DNA from: Sulfuricurvum sp.
GTDB taxonomy: Bacteria; Campylobacterota; Campylobacteria; Campylobacterales; Sulfurimonadaceae
NCBI RefSeq assembly: GCF_028713855.1
Contig: NZ_JAQTNN010000009.1
Location: 60,328 to 124,327, forward strand
Length of the DNA: 64,000 nt
Direction: 5' to 3'
Below the pieces are notes generated by a model. The model saw only the letters and a list, made by a program, of their open reading frames with translations. It did not search any database and was not told the origin of the DNA. How positions within the stretch are numbered: position 1 is the first letter of the stretch; each line of letters opens with the position of its first letter. Below are positions 1 through 7,631 of the stretch, one piece after another. Made by a program: the position numbers and the translations under genes.

Positions 1-1
1 T

Positions 2-289
2 ATCGATTATAATACGGGGATGTTAATAAATCTAGCGGGATGGACATTCGATCAGGTGGCAGAAATGCGTAAAGATCCAAAGTCAGCAAACCTTCCCCAA
101 CGCGAAATAGCCATGCTCTTACTGGCGATCAAAGCAGTCCGCATTGCACACTCGGTTAACCCAGATGATTTGGATACCTTGCGAGAAATGGGATGGAGTG
201 ATAGCGATATTCTCGATGCAGTGAGTCATGCGACACGGATGTTGGCAACTGATATTATTTTTAATACGTTCAAAATTGAGCTTGCATAA
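2..289 (+). CDS. Carboxymuconolactone decarboxylase (AhpD-like) family protein, 5' partial
   Basis: The reading frame is open to the left edge of the window, so the true start lies outside; the ATG at 20 is probably internal. About 95 residues are visible. The C-terminal stretch with GWSDSDILDAVSHATRM followed by a short helix resembles the end of carboxymuconolactone decarboxylase/AhpD-like alkylhydroperoxidase domains. The catalytic CxxC of AhpD enzymes, if present, would lie upstream and cannot be seen, so function (peroxidase-like or otherwise) is open. It is followed after 22 bases by a GNAT acetyltransferase that appears to have its own promoter. Family call is moderate; substrate unknown. 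Confidence 0.55.
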   Translation: MDYNTGMLINLAGWTFDQVAEMRKDPKSANLPQREIAMLLLAIKAVRIAHSVNPDDLDTLREMGWSDSDILDAVSHATRMLATDIIFNTFKIELA

Positions 290-296
290 TCTACTA

Positions 297-305
297 TGCT
301 ACAAT
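297..305 (+). promoter_or_regulatory. Extended -10 promoter box upstream of GNAT gene
   Basis: TGCTACAAT matches an extended -10 element (TGn plus TACAAT). It ends only 6 bases before the ATG at 312, and no Shine-Dalgarno sequence fits in between, so the transcript would begin at or very near the start codon (leaderless mRNA, inferred). Confidence 0.5.
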
Positions 306-311
306 CTTATT

Positions 312-830
312 ATGATTTTCACCCATGCCACCCACAACGACATCCCTGCCCTAACCTCCCTCATAAACCGCTCCTATCGCGGTGATAGCTCCCGCGCGGG
401 ATGGACGACCGAGGCTGATCTGTTAAATGGGAAACGGATCGATGAGGCGGGGTTGATCCAACTGCTGAATAATCCTGATTCACTGATTCTTATTGCCCGA
501 TCTGACGAAACGATCCTTGCCACCATTCATGCCCATCGCGAAACCGATACCGTCCATTTCGGATTATTTGCGGTTGAGCCTTCACTTCAAGGTGGGGGAA
601 TCGGTAAAGAGCTGTTAGCCTACGCCGAATCCGAAGCCATGCAACAATGGGGAGTTAGTACAGCGATCATGGAGGTAATCACTCACCGCGCGGAATTGAT
701 CGAGTATTATGAGAGAAGAGGCTATATTCGTACAGGTGAGATGATCGCATTTCCTGAGTCTGATTTATGGGATCAAAAAATCGATTCTCTGGAATTGGCT
801 GTTTTTCATAAAAAATTAGCTGTAATTTAG
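312..830 (+). CDS. GNAT family N-acetyltransferase
   Basis: A 172-residue GNAT-fold acetyltransferase that would move an acetyl group from acetyl-CoA to an unknown amine. The pyrophosphate-binding motif is visible as LQGGGIGKELL near residues 90-100 (Q/R-x-x-G-x-G/A pattern), and the C-terminal YYERRGYIRTGE is the usual beta-6/beta-7 end of the fold. The frame extends upstream to 228, but that part overlaps the preceding gene and reads as non-protein-like; the ATG at 312 is chosen because it starts the fold (MIFTHATHNDIPAL) and lies just behind a good -10 box. No Shine-Dalgarno sequence precedes it. Substrate cannot be predicted. Confidence 0.85.
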   Translation: MIFTHATHNDIPALTSLINRSYRGDSSRAGWTTEADLLNGKRIDEAGLIQLLNNPDSLILIARSDETILATIHAHRETDTVHFGLFAVEPSLQGGGIGKELLAYAESEAMQQWGVSTAIMEVITHRAELIEYYERRGYIRTGEMIAFPESDLWDQKIDSLELAVFHKKLAVI

Positions 831-1388
831 TTAAGCCTCATTCTCTTTTTTATCCGTTTCAATACACACAGTATTAATCATCAATTCCAAAAGATCAACC
901 GTCTTTTCATTAGACGATTTAACCTCACTCTCTTTAATACTGTCAAAAATATCCGCTGTTGAAAGAGTTTGCGATTCTAATGGATTGGTATTCTGCTCAG
1001 CTTTTTGCTTCTCGTGTTCTGCCTTTTGCGCTTCCATCATCTCTTTAAGCAAAAGTTTTCGATAGTCGCTGACCATCTTGTTAATATCCATCGGATTTTC
1101 AGGATTTGCCTCTTTCTCTTTCAACAATTTTTGGCGATATTCTTCGACAAGTGTTTTGATTTTTTCTTCATTCAGATCACTTAAAAACTGAGCCGCCCCT
1201 TTTGTAGATATATCTTTTTTAAATTGTTCCAATGCCGCATCATTGCTATTGATCTCATCGCGTGTCTGATAGGGGACAACCGGATGAAGTTTGTTAATTA
1301 CATCAATATAGTCTTGGGAAACGCTTGTATCTTTCAAGATGACAGAGGAAATGGTATTTACCGAATTTAATGCAGCGGTTATATTCAT
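831..1388 (-). CDS. Hypothetical protein, charged and helical
   Basis: A 185-residue protein that I do not recognise. The ATG at 1388 is preceded by a clear AGGAG ribosome site; the longer frame to 1472 lacks one. It has no signal peptide or membrane segment. The middle (about residues 65-135) is Lys/Glu-rich and likely helical or coiled-coil, with two similar segments, EEYRQKLLKEKEANPENP and SDYRKLLLKEMMEAQKAE, suggesting an internal duplication. It is convergent with the GNAT gene, the two stops being adjacent, and divergent from the PEBP gene. No function is proposed. Confidence 0.7.
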   Translation of the reverse strand: MNITAALNSVNTISSVILKDTSVSQDYIDVINKLHPVVPYQTRDEINSNDAALEQFKKDISTKGAAQFLSDLNEEKIKTLVEEYRQKLLKEKEANPENPMDINKMVSDYRKLLLKEMMEAQKAEHEKQKAEQNTNPLESQTLSTADIFDSIKESEVKSSNEKTVDLLELMINTVCIETDKKENEA

Positions 1389-1474
1389 CACGAACTCCTG
1401 ATATAAAGTACAAACTTTGACAAGCAAAAATCGTTCTCTAATGTGATAAATTAAACTAACCATACATTTCATAA

Positions 1475-1483
1475 TGCTACAAT
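1475..1483 (+). promoter_or_regulatory. Extended -10 promoter box for PEBP gene
   Basis: TGCTACAAT lies 28 bases before the ATG at 1512, leaving room for a normal leader with the AAAGGAG ribosome site. It has the same form as the boxes at 297 and 4392. Confidence 0.5.
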
Positions 1484-1511
1484 ATAGTCATAATACTCAA
1501 AGGAGTCACGT

Positions 1512-2054
1512 ATGCATCTTATATCTTTGATAACAAGTATCTTTTTGGCGACTACAACCTCGCTTTTAGCGGGAGAGTTTACCCTTCATAGCAACGATCT
1601 CTCCGGTCAACTCACCAAAACTCAAGAGTTTTCAGGATTCGGGTGTGAGGGGAAGAATATCTCTCCGGAACTGCATTGGAGCGATGCCCCTAAAGGGACA
1701 AAAAGTTTCGCGGTAACGGTCTATGACCCCGATGCTCCTACGGGAAGCGGCTGGTGGCATTGGGTTGTTTTTAACCTCCCCTCAACGGTTACGTCGTTAC
1801 CGGCTGATTTTGGAAATATCACCAAACATACCGCTATCAAATCGATTCAAGGTGTTACCGATTTCGGATCAGCCGGATTTGGCGGAGCGTGTCCACCCAA
1901 AGGGGACAAACCTCATCGTTATATGTTCACCGTCCATGCACTCAATGTCGATCACCTCGATTTGGATTCTAAAGCTTCACCGGCATTGGCTGGGTATATG
2001 ATTAATGCCCATTCCATAGGTAAAGCGACAATGATATCGTACTACGGGAGATAA
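1512..2054 (+). CDS. YbhB/YbcL family PEBP-like protein, exported
   Basis: A 180-residue phosphatidylethanolamine-binding-protein (Raf kinase inhibitor-like) family member. Residues 1-20 form a signal peptide ending in LLAGEF, so the protein is probably periplasmic. Family hallmarks are the anion-site segment VYDPDAPTGSGWWHWVVFNL, the GACPPKGDKPHRYMFTVHAL block, and a C-terminal AHSIGKATMISYYGR end. The AAAGGAG site sits 8 bases before the ATG. Bacterial members bind small anionic ligands, but their physiological role is poorly defined. It is a single gene with its own promoter, convergent with the SulP transporter. Confidence 0.9.
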   Translation: MHLISLITSIFLATTTSLLAGEFTLHSNDLSGQLTKTQEFSGFGCEGKNISPELHWSDAPKGTKSFAVTVYDPDAPTGSGWWHWVVFNLPSTVTSLPADFGNITKHTAIKSIQGVTDFGSAGFGGACPPKGDKPHRYMFTVHALNVDHLDLDSKASPALAGYMINAHSIGKATMISYYGR

Positions 2055-2132
2055 GCGATACTAAGGGAAGTCGATTACACCTCTAGCGCTCGTGAGCATT
2101 TCGGGTTAATCTGCTTTGATTGATAAGCGTTT

Positions 2133-4328
2133 TTAGACGTCGTACTCCGCACCCAATTCGGCACGTGTCATTCGAAGCCGCTCAGCTAATACACTGGCAA
2201 GGCTTTGCATAAAATGAAAGGCCGCTTTTTTATGATGTACGGAAAACATATCGAACGCTTCACGCGAAATGCAGTATAAATCGGTATCGGCACCTGCAAT
2301 AGTATCAGTGTAATGCGGCGCCCCTTCCAAAAAGGAAAATTCTCCGAAAAAATTGTTCTTCCCGAGGGTACTAAGGTGAACATTTTTGCGATCGGGATAA
2401 GGGAGCATAAGGCGAACCAATCCGCGTCGGATCAAGTATATTTCACCATTTCCTTCCCCCTCTGAATAGATCACTTCCCCTTTTTTATACGACCTGCTCT
2501 CCACCAAACTCCGTATCTCATCGAGCGTTTCAGCTTTTCTCCCTTTGAAAAGATCAAAATCCTCCAACTCCAGTATTTTCTCTGAATCCGATCCGATAAC
2601 ACTCTCTTTGATTATTCTATTTTCTGCCCATTCGACCGCATCATCCAAATCATCAAAAACCATAATCGGACTCAAGTGTTTGAGAAGTCCGACATGATTG
2701 AAATAATTTTCCACATCTTCCCCCGTCGGTAACTTATGAGGTAATCGGCATAAAATGAGATATCCGCCTTTATCGTGAAGAATATCTTTAATCTGCAGGA
2801 GAATATGTGCAGCGGTCAAATCGACCGTCTGTACCCGCTTCATATCGATAATAATGTATTTTTTTGTCTGCAAATCTTCACGAAGCATCGTATAAAGTTG
2901 ATTCGCCGTTCCGAAAAAGAGGCTGCCGTGCAGTTCATACACCGAAAATTCAGCCCCTTTTTGACGTAAGACAGCATCTTCAGCTTTACTACGGACAATT
3001 TTACTCCGCGCCTCCGTACCGTCTTGATGACGGTAGACAACCGATGATCCTATCTGCTGAACGATATACAAAACAATTGCCAGGAATAAACCGACTCCCG
3101 CAGCGGCGATCAGGCTGATCGAGAGAGCACTGATGGCAACAGAAACGATAATAAAAAAATCAAGTGCCGTTTGGCGTGATCTGAGAAGTTTGATGCTGTG
3201 TCGATCAATCATCCGAAAACCGATGACGATCAAAATCCCTGCCAAAGCAGCAACCGGAATCCATGCGATAAAACTCCCCAACAAGAGAAAAGCGATAACC
3301 GCCATGATCCCCTCAATAAAACCCGATAGACGTGTTGTCGCACCGCTGGAGATGTTTACCATTGTTGCGCCCATCATCCCAGATCCGGGCATTCCTCCGA
3401 CCAAAGAAGAGAGGATGTTTCCACTCCCCTGAGCAATGAGCTCGCGGTTAGAATTATGGAAAGAATGGGTCATTGAATCCAAAATAATACAGGTTTTAAG
3501 GGTATCAATCGATAACAATGCCGCAAGGGTCAAAGCAGGAAAAAAGAGAATCTTCATCTCATCCAATGAAATATTTCCCAACACTTCAAACCGTTTTACC
3601 AACATTTGAACCATATCGATCCCACCGGATCCGCCCAGTTCTCCAATCACCAGAGGATTATTCGCTTGAAATAAAATAGGGTCCATCGTCCCCAATGCGC
3701 CATACGTCAGGATTCCCGCTATCAATGCCACGATAACTGCCGGAATAACGCGTAAAAACCTAGTCGCATAAAGCATAATAGCGATGGTTACCGATCCAAC
3801 CACTATACTTTCCCATTGCCATGCGGCTGAAAGTTGCAGGGACCCCCAAAAATCTGCCCCTTGGGGAAACCCTAGAAATTTTGGCGTCTGAGAAGCGATA
3901 ATATACAGCCCTACCCCGCTGAGATAGCCGCTTACAACGGGAAAAGGCATGTATTTGATCAACCGACCCAGCCCGACCACCCCAAAAAGCACTTGAAATA
4001 CCCCTGAAAGAAGTGCGACGATCATAAGCATCACAAAGACCAAATCAGGTCCGTAATCGAGATTAATATATTCGAGAGCAAAAGCAGATAATACTGCCGC
4101 TGCCGGAGCACTTGGAGCAGAAATCAAACGGTGGGTACCGCCTGCCAAAGAAGCCGTAATTCCGATTAATGCAACCCCTAAAATACCTGCTATCGCACCA
4201 TAAGCAGCGTAGTGTCCGCCAATCGTTCCGTAAATCGTCACACCAAAAGCAATTGCGGCGGGCATAGCCACCAACATAGCTGCTGTTCCGCCCCAAAAAT
4301 CACCTGAAAAATTAGCTGTTTTAAACAT
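2133..4328 (-). CDS. SulP family anion transporter with STAS and cyclic-nucleotide-binding domains
   Basis: A 731-residue inner-membrane protein. Residues about 1-430 are the SulP/SLC26 transport core with many hydrophobic helices and Gly/Ala-rich loops (for example GGMPGSGMMGATMVNISSGATTR). Residues about 450-560 form a STAS domain (ELHGSLFFGTANQLY, IIDMKRVQTVDLTAAHIL). The last ~140 residues are a Crp/cNMP-type domain (KKGEVIYSEGEGNGEIYLIRRG, then FFGEFSFLEG). Substrate could be sulfate, bicarbonate or a dicarboxylate. The fused cyclic-nucleotide-like domain suggests ligand gating, but a canonical PRxAT phosphate-cassette is not seen (it reads APHYTDTI), so cAMP binding is doubtful. The ATG at 4328 fits the MFKTANFSGDFWGG start; an upstream ATG at 4379 is less likely. 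Confidence 0.88.
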   Translation of the reverse strand: MFKTANFSGDFWGGTAAMLVAMPAAIAFGVTIYGTIGGHYAAYGAIAGILGVALIGITASLAGGTHRLISAPSAPAAAVLSAFALEYINLDYGPDLVFVMLMIVALLSGVFQVLFGVVGLGRLIKYMPFPVVSGYLSGVGLYIIASQTPKFLGFPQGADFWGSLQLSAAWQWESIVVGSVTIAIMLYATRFLRVIPAVIVALIAGILTYGALGTMDPILFQANNPLVIGELGGSGGIDMVQMLVKRFEVLGNISLDEMKILFFPALTLAALLSIDTLKTCIILDSMTHSFHNSNRELIAQGSGNILSSLVGGMPGSGMMGATMVNISSGATTRLSGFIEGIMAVIAFLLLGSFIAWIPVAALAGILIVIGFRMIDRHSIKLLRSRQTALDFFIIVSVAISALSISLIAAAGVGLFLAIVLYIVQQIGSSVVYRHQDGTEARSKIVRSKAEDAVLRQKGAEFSVYELHGSLFFGTANQLYTMLREDLQTKKYIIIDMKRVQTVDLTAAHILLQIKDILHDKGGYLILCRLPHKLPTGEDVENYFNHVGLLKHLSPIMVFDDLDDAVEWAENRIIKESVIGSDSEKILELEDFDLFKGRKAETLDEIRSLVESRSYKKGEVIYSEGEGNGEIYLIRRGLVRLMLPYPDRKNVHLSTLGKNNFFGEFSFLEGAPHYTDTIAGADTDLYCISREAFDMFSVHHKKAAFHFMQSLASVLAERLRMTRAELGAEYDV

Positions 4329-4368
4329 TACAATAATTCCATAGTTTCTAAAATTATAAAAGAAATCT

Positions 4369-4378
4369 ATTGTATCCA
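4369..4378 (-). promoter_or_regulatory. -10 promoter box for the SulP gene
   Basis: On the minus strand TGGATACAAT ends about 40 bases before the SulP start at 4328. It lies back to back with the plus-strand box at 4392, so the two divergent genes share a very compact promoter region. Confidence 0.4.
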
Positions 4379-4391
4379 AAAACCGATATCA

Positions 4392-4400
4392 TGGTACAAT
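4392..4400 (+). promoter_or_regulatory. Extended -10 promoter box upstream of EamA transporter
   Basis: TGGTACAAT ends 7 bases before the ATG at 4408. The 7-base spacer CCCGTCC has no ribosome site, predicting a leaderless or nearly leaderless mRNA (inference). Confidence 0.5.
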
Positions 4401-4407
4401 CCCGTCC

Positions 4408-5289
4408 ATGAAATCACACCTGACTGACACCCGCAGAGGCATAGGGTATATGCTTATCGCTTCCTTTTTGTTTGCCCTCACCATGGTATTTGCCAAACTC
4501 CTCTCCGGCTCTATGGGCTCAGTCGAAGTGACCTTTTGGCGTAACGGTATCGGATTGATTGTGATCGCGGCACTGGTTATGCTTAAGCCTATTCGTAATG
4601 TAGGCGGAAAACCCTTAACTCTCATTTTTCGCGGAATTATCGGAACCATTGCACTTTTGACCTTCTTTTACACCATCAGTGCGACTACCCTTTCAAATGC
4701 GATTGTTTTTGCCAAAACAGAGCCTATTTTTACCGCTTTGCTTGCTTTTTTTCTACTGGGTGAGAAGCTATCATCACGAGCTGTTTTAGCCGTTTTGATC
4801 GGATTTGTAGGGGTTGCAATACTCAGCGGGTTGCAGTTTGGTTATCTTCACGTCATGGGAATATTGACCGGATTGCTCTCGGCGTTGGCTTATACCAGTG
4901 TCCGAAGTCTCAAAGCGTTTTATGATGAGCGAACCGTTGTCCTCTCATTTATGATTTCCGGTGTCCTCATTCCGATTATGCTAATGATTGCGGCTGAATA
5001 CGTAACCTCGGAACTGTTTGCCTTTGCCCTCTCGCCCTTCACAATGCCGCAGCGGATGGATTGGGTATGGATTGCACTGATAGGGATTACTGCCGCATAT
5101 GGACAGGTTTATATGACCCGTGCCTATTTTTACGCCAAAGCAGGAATAATCAGCACGGTGAGCTACTCTGTTATCCTGTTTGCAACGCTGTTTGGAATAA
5201 TGTTAGGGGATATCCTCCCGACACCGATGGTGATTATGGGAGGAGTTTTAATCGTCATGAGCGGAGTGATTCTTTCACGTCAAAAATAA
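4408..5289 (+). CDS. DMT family transporter (EamA domains)
   Basis: A 293-residue integral membrane protein with about ten hydrophobic segments arranged as two EamA repeats (first about residues 10-135, second about 145-290). Family features include the FAKTEPIFTALLAFFLLGEKLS segment ending the first repeat and the matching VSYSVILFATLFGIMLGDILP in the second. Members export amino acids, nucleotide derivatives or other small metabolites; the substrate here is unknown. The gene is monocistronic, divergent from the SulP gene, and its stop lies 6 bases from the stop of the convergent small membrane protein. Confidence 0.88.
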   Translation: MKSHLTDTRRGIGYMLIASFLFALTMVFAKLLSGSMGSVEVTFWRNGIGLIVIAALVMLKPIRNVGGKPLTLIFRGIIGTIALLTFFYTISATTLSNAIVFAKTEPIFTALLAFFLLGEKLSSRAVLAVLIGFVGVAILSGLQFGYLHVMGILTGLLSALAYTSVRSLKAFYDERTVVLSFMISGVLIPIMLMIAAEYVTSELFAFALSPFTMPQRMDWVWIALIGITAAYGQVYMTRAYFYAKAGIISTVSYSVILFATLFGIMLGDILPTPMVIMGGVLIVMSGVILSRQK

Positions 5290-5295
5290 ACTATT

Positions 5296-5559
5296 TTATA
5301 ATTTATTTTCAAGCTTTTTAGCTATTGAATCTCCCAATCGATCTAAAGGAGTATCATTCATTTTTTCTTCGAAACTTTTTGTTGAATGCTTAACACTAAT
5401 ATTATTCTCCGATTTCGCCATCGAAGCCGGCTCATCCGGGACTGCTTCAACGGAAGTATTATTTTCTTTTGCCCTATTTTCTAAATACTCATCTAAAAAA
5501 AATGCTTTGAACAACAGTAATACAACCGCTAAAATAATTAAATAGACAAATCTCTGCAT
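5296..5559 (-). CDS. Hypothetical single-pass membrane protein
   Basis: A small protein of about 87 residues from the ATG at 5559, which is preceded by GAGGAAGGG at good spacing. An alternative ATG at 5604 would add 15 residues but has no ribosome site. The N-terminus is a single hydrophobic helix (FVYLIILAVVLLLFKAFFL), followed by a polar acidic tail with SFEEKMNDTPLDRLGDSIAKKLENKL. It would be anchored in the inner membrane with the tail on either side. I do not recognise the family. It is convergent with the EamA gene. Confidence 0.6.
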   Translation of the reverse strand: MQRFVYLIILAVVLLLFKAFFLDEYLENRAKENNTSVEAVPDEPASMAKSENNISVKHSTKSFEEKMNDTPLDRLGDSIAKKLENKL

Positions 5560-5680
5560 CCAATCCCTTCCTCTACCTTCCAAGTCGTTAATTATAGAAG
5601 ACATATTACCCAATATTGTTAAATATACTAAAAAAAATAGTTTGAAACAGAATAATTCAACCTCTCTCTTAGAAAGAGAA

Positions 5681-5717
5681 TATAATTACCTAGATAATAG
5701 TTATTATAATAACTATT
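5681..5717 (+). promoter_or_regulatory. Promoter -10 box and 22-bp palindromic MarR-type operator
   Basis: TATAAT at 5681-5686 is followed by a perfect 22-bp palindrome at 5696-5717 with half-site AATAGTTATTA. It would overlap the transcription start of the marR-efflux operon whose first ATG is at 5767. The spacing and symmetry are those of an autorepression operator for a dimeric winged-helix regulator; the MarR-family gene immediately downstream is the obvious candidate (inference). Confidence 0.7.
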
Positions 5718-5766
5718 TAAGCTCCGCTGCTCTACAATCCCGAAAATTATTCAAAAAGGATCATCT

Positions 5767-6201
5767 ATGAGTTTTGAATCCGATAAATCGATAGGCTTTC
5801 TTATCGCCAAAGCGCGCAATGTACTCAAAAATGAATTCGATAAAGAGCTCAAACCGTACGCTCTGTCGTATGCTCATCGGGTTATTCTGATCCGATTGTC
5901 CGAAAAAGAGGGACTGACTCAAAAAGAGCTGGCACAAGACACCTATTTCGAACAATCCAATCTCACTCTCATGCTCGATAAACTGGAGTTAAAAGGGCTG
6001 GTCAAACGTTCCGCCAAAGAGAATGATCGAAGGGCTTACATCATCACGATTACCCCTGAGGGAAAAAAGCTTCGCGATTTGCTCGTTAAAATGGGTGAAG
6101 AGGTAATGGATAAAGCGTTACAGGGTTTATCCACCGAACAAAAAGATGAGCTCTCTCACATGCTCCAATTGATATACGAGAATCTCAAAAGTACAAAATA
6201 A
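5767..6201 (+). CDS. MarR family transcriptional regulator
   Basis: A 144-residue winged-helix regulator. The helix-turn-helix and wing are visible as LTQKELAQDTYFEQSNLTLMLDKLELKGLVKRSAKENDRRAYIITIT, including the DxR..I wing signature (NDRRAYIITIT) around residues 85-97; flanking helices give the dimer interface. AAAAAGGATC precedes the ATG. The stop overlaps the ATG of the outer-membrane factor gene (TAATG), so it heads an efflux operon and probably represses it until a lipophilic acid or similar ligand binds. The palindrome at 5696-5717 is its likely operator. No redox Cys resembling OhrR is seen. Confidence 0.92.
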   Translation: MSFESDKSIGFLIAKARNVLKNEFDKELKPYALSYAHRVILIRLSEKEGLTQKELAQDTYFEQSNLTLMLDKLELKGLVKRSAKENDRRAYIITITPEGKKLRDLLVKMGEEVMDKALQGLSTEQKDELSHMLQLIYENLKSTK

Positions 6202-7631
6202 TGGACTACCGAAGCCTTCTGCTTACGTTTCTACCGGCTTTCCTTTTACTGGGATGCGTCCCCGCAATCCAAAAAGCGTCCCCGTTGCAAGATACGGTTA
6301 TTACAAATGATCTGGAAAAAAGTCTCGATCTTTTCAATCATAACGATAGCCTCCTCGTACGTGAATGGTGGAAAAATTTCGGTGATAAGCAACTCGATTC
6401 TCTGATAGAGGAAGCGTTATCGTCTGCACCGAGTCTACAAAGCCTCGAAGCGCGATATACTCAGGCCAACACGGTTATCGAATCCGTCCAATCTCGTAAT
6501 CTCCCCCATCTATCCGCTGATGCGAGCGTCATCCGGGAACGTTTCAGTGAAAATCATATTTTCCCCGCACCGCTGGGGGGAAGTACCAATAATCAATACC
6601 AGCCGCAATTATCTCTCGATTACGATTTTGACTTTTGGAATGCACGCAGTTCCCGTATCCTTGCTGCCCAAAACACGGCACTAGCACAGCGAGCCGCCAT
6701 CGAAGCGACTAAAATCGCTCTTAGTAGTGCCATGTGTGAAACCTATCTCTCTTGGAACTATGATGAGCAAAAGTTGATTGTGTTAAACAGCATAGACCAA
6801 ACGACCAAAGAAGAGATAAAGATACTGGAAAAACAACATAAACTGGGGCTGATTGATGGCATAGCTATCAATGATAAAAAAAGTGCCCTTTCGAGAATCA
6901 AACAGGATCGAGAAAAACTGCAGCGCTCCATCGAAGGGAAAAAAGAGGCATTGTGCGTGTTGGGCGGATTTCTCCCCTCACGTGCCGAAACCTTACAGGT
7001 TCCCCATATCCATGATGGATTTAATCTTCCCATTCCTAAAGAGGTTATGCTGAACTTCGTAGCTCACCGTCCTGACGTTGCCATCGCAAAATACACGGCT
7101 CTAAGCAAAAGCCACACCATAGAAGAGACCAAAGCACAGTTTTATCCAAACATAAGCCTCTCCGGGCTTATCGGATTTACCTCATTTAGCTGGGCGAAAT
7201 TATTCGATCACTCGTCGTATACTCCATCAGCCGGGGTTGCATTCTCCCTCCCCCTGCTCGATTGGGGGATGCGAAAAGCAAATTTACAAAACAGCGTTAG
7301 TGATTACAATGCTTCAGTGTATGACTATAACGGGGTTGTTATCAAAGCGGCGAATGAGGTTGTTTTGCTCCTCAAACAATCCAAATACTTAGAGTTACAA
7401 CGACAATTCCATGAAGAAGAAATGGCGGCTAAAAAAGCAAATTCGGAAATCGCGTATAAAAAGCGACTGCTTGGGTTGAGTAATAAGCTCCCCTATCTAG
7501 GCGCCAAAAAAATCATAGAGGAAGCACAAATCGAAACCCTCTCTCTCAATGAAGCCAAAACAGAACTTCAGATCAATCTGATCAAAGCGATGGGGGGCGG
7601 ATACCGTGAGGATACCAATGCGAGCCGTTAA
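6201..7631 (+). CDS. TolC/NodT-type outer membrane efflux lipoprotein
   Basis: A 476-residue outer-membrane factor. Residues 1-19 form a lipoprotein signal with lipobox LLGC at the end, so Cys-19 would be lipidated. The WWKNFGDKQLDSLIEEAL motif near residues 55-70 and two long helical repeats with LNLSL-type turns (YPNISLSGLIGF, then FSLPLLDWGMRKANLQ) are typical of NodT-family RND/ABC/FUSC outer-membrane channels. It would form the trimeric exit duct for the exporter encoded downstream. The start is coupled to the marR stop by a one-base overlap. The C-terminus overlaps the start region of the FUSC gene. Confidence 0.92.
   Translation: MDYRSLLLTFLPAFLLLGCVPAIQKASPLQDTVITNDLEKSLDLFNHNDSLLVREWWKNFGDKQLDSLIEEALSSAPSLQSLEARYTQANTVIESVQSRNLPHLSADASVIRERFSENHIFPAPLGGSTNNQYQPQLSLDYDFDFWNARSSRILAAQNTALAQRAAIEATKIALSSAMCETYLSWNYDEQKLIVLNSIDQTTKEEIKILEKQHKLGLIDGIAINDKKSALSRIKQDREKLQRSIEGKKEALCVLGGFLPSRAETLQVPHIHDGFNLPIPKEVMLNFVAHRPDVAIAKYTALSKSHTIEETKAQFYPNISLSGLIGFTSFSWAKLFDHSSYTPSAGVAFSLPLLDWGMRKANLQNSVSDYNASVYDYNGVVIKAANEVVLLLKQSKYLELQRQFHEEEMAAKKANSEIAYKKRLLGLSNKLPYLGAKKIIEEAQIETLSLNEAKTELQINLIKAMGGGYREDTNASR

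Noticed and set aside
831..1388. HicA/HicB or other toxin-antitoxin pair with the neighbouring GNAT gene
   Set aside because: The genes are convergent, not an operon, and the GNAT protein is larger than typical GNAT toxins with no RHH antitoxin present.
4063..4296. Open frames antisense or out of frame to the SulP gene
   Set aside because: Composition and lack of ribosome sites show they are shadows of the long real gene.
5283..5309. Inverted AAAATAAA/TTTATTTT between EamA and the small membrane protein
   Set aside because: A-T only stem with an 11-base loop; too weak to call a terminator in AT-rich intergenic DNA.
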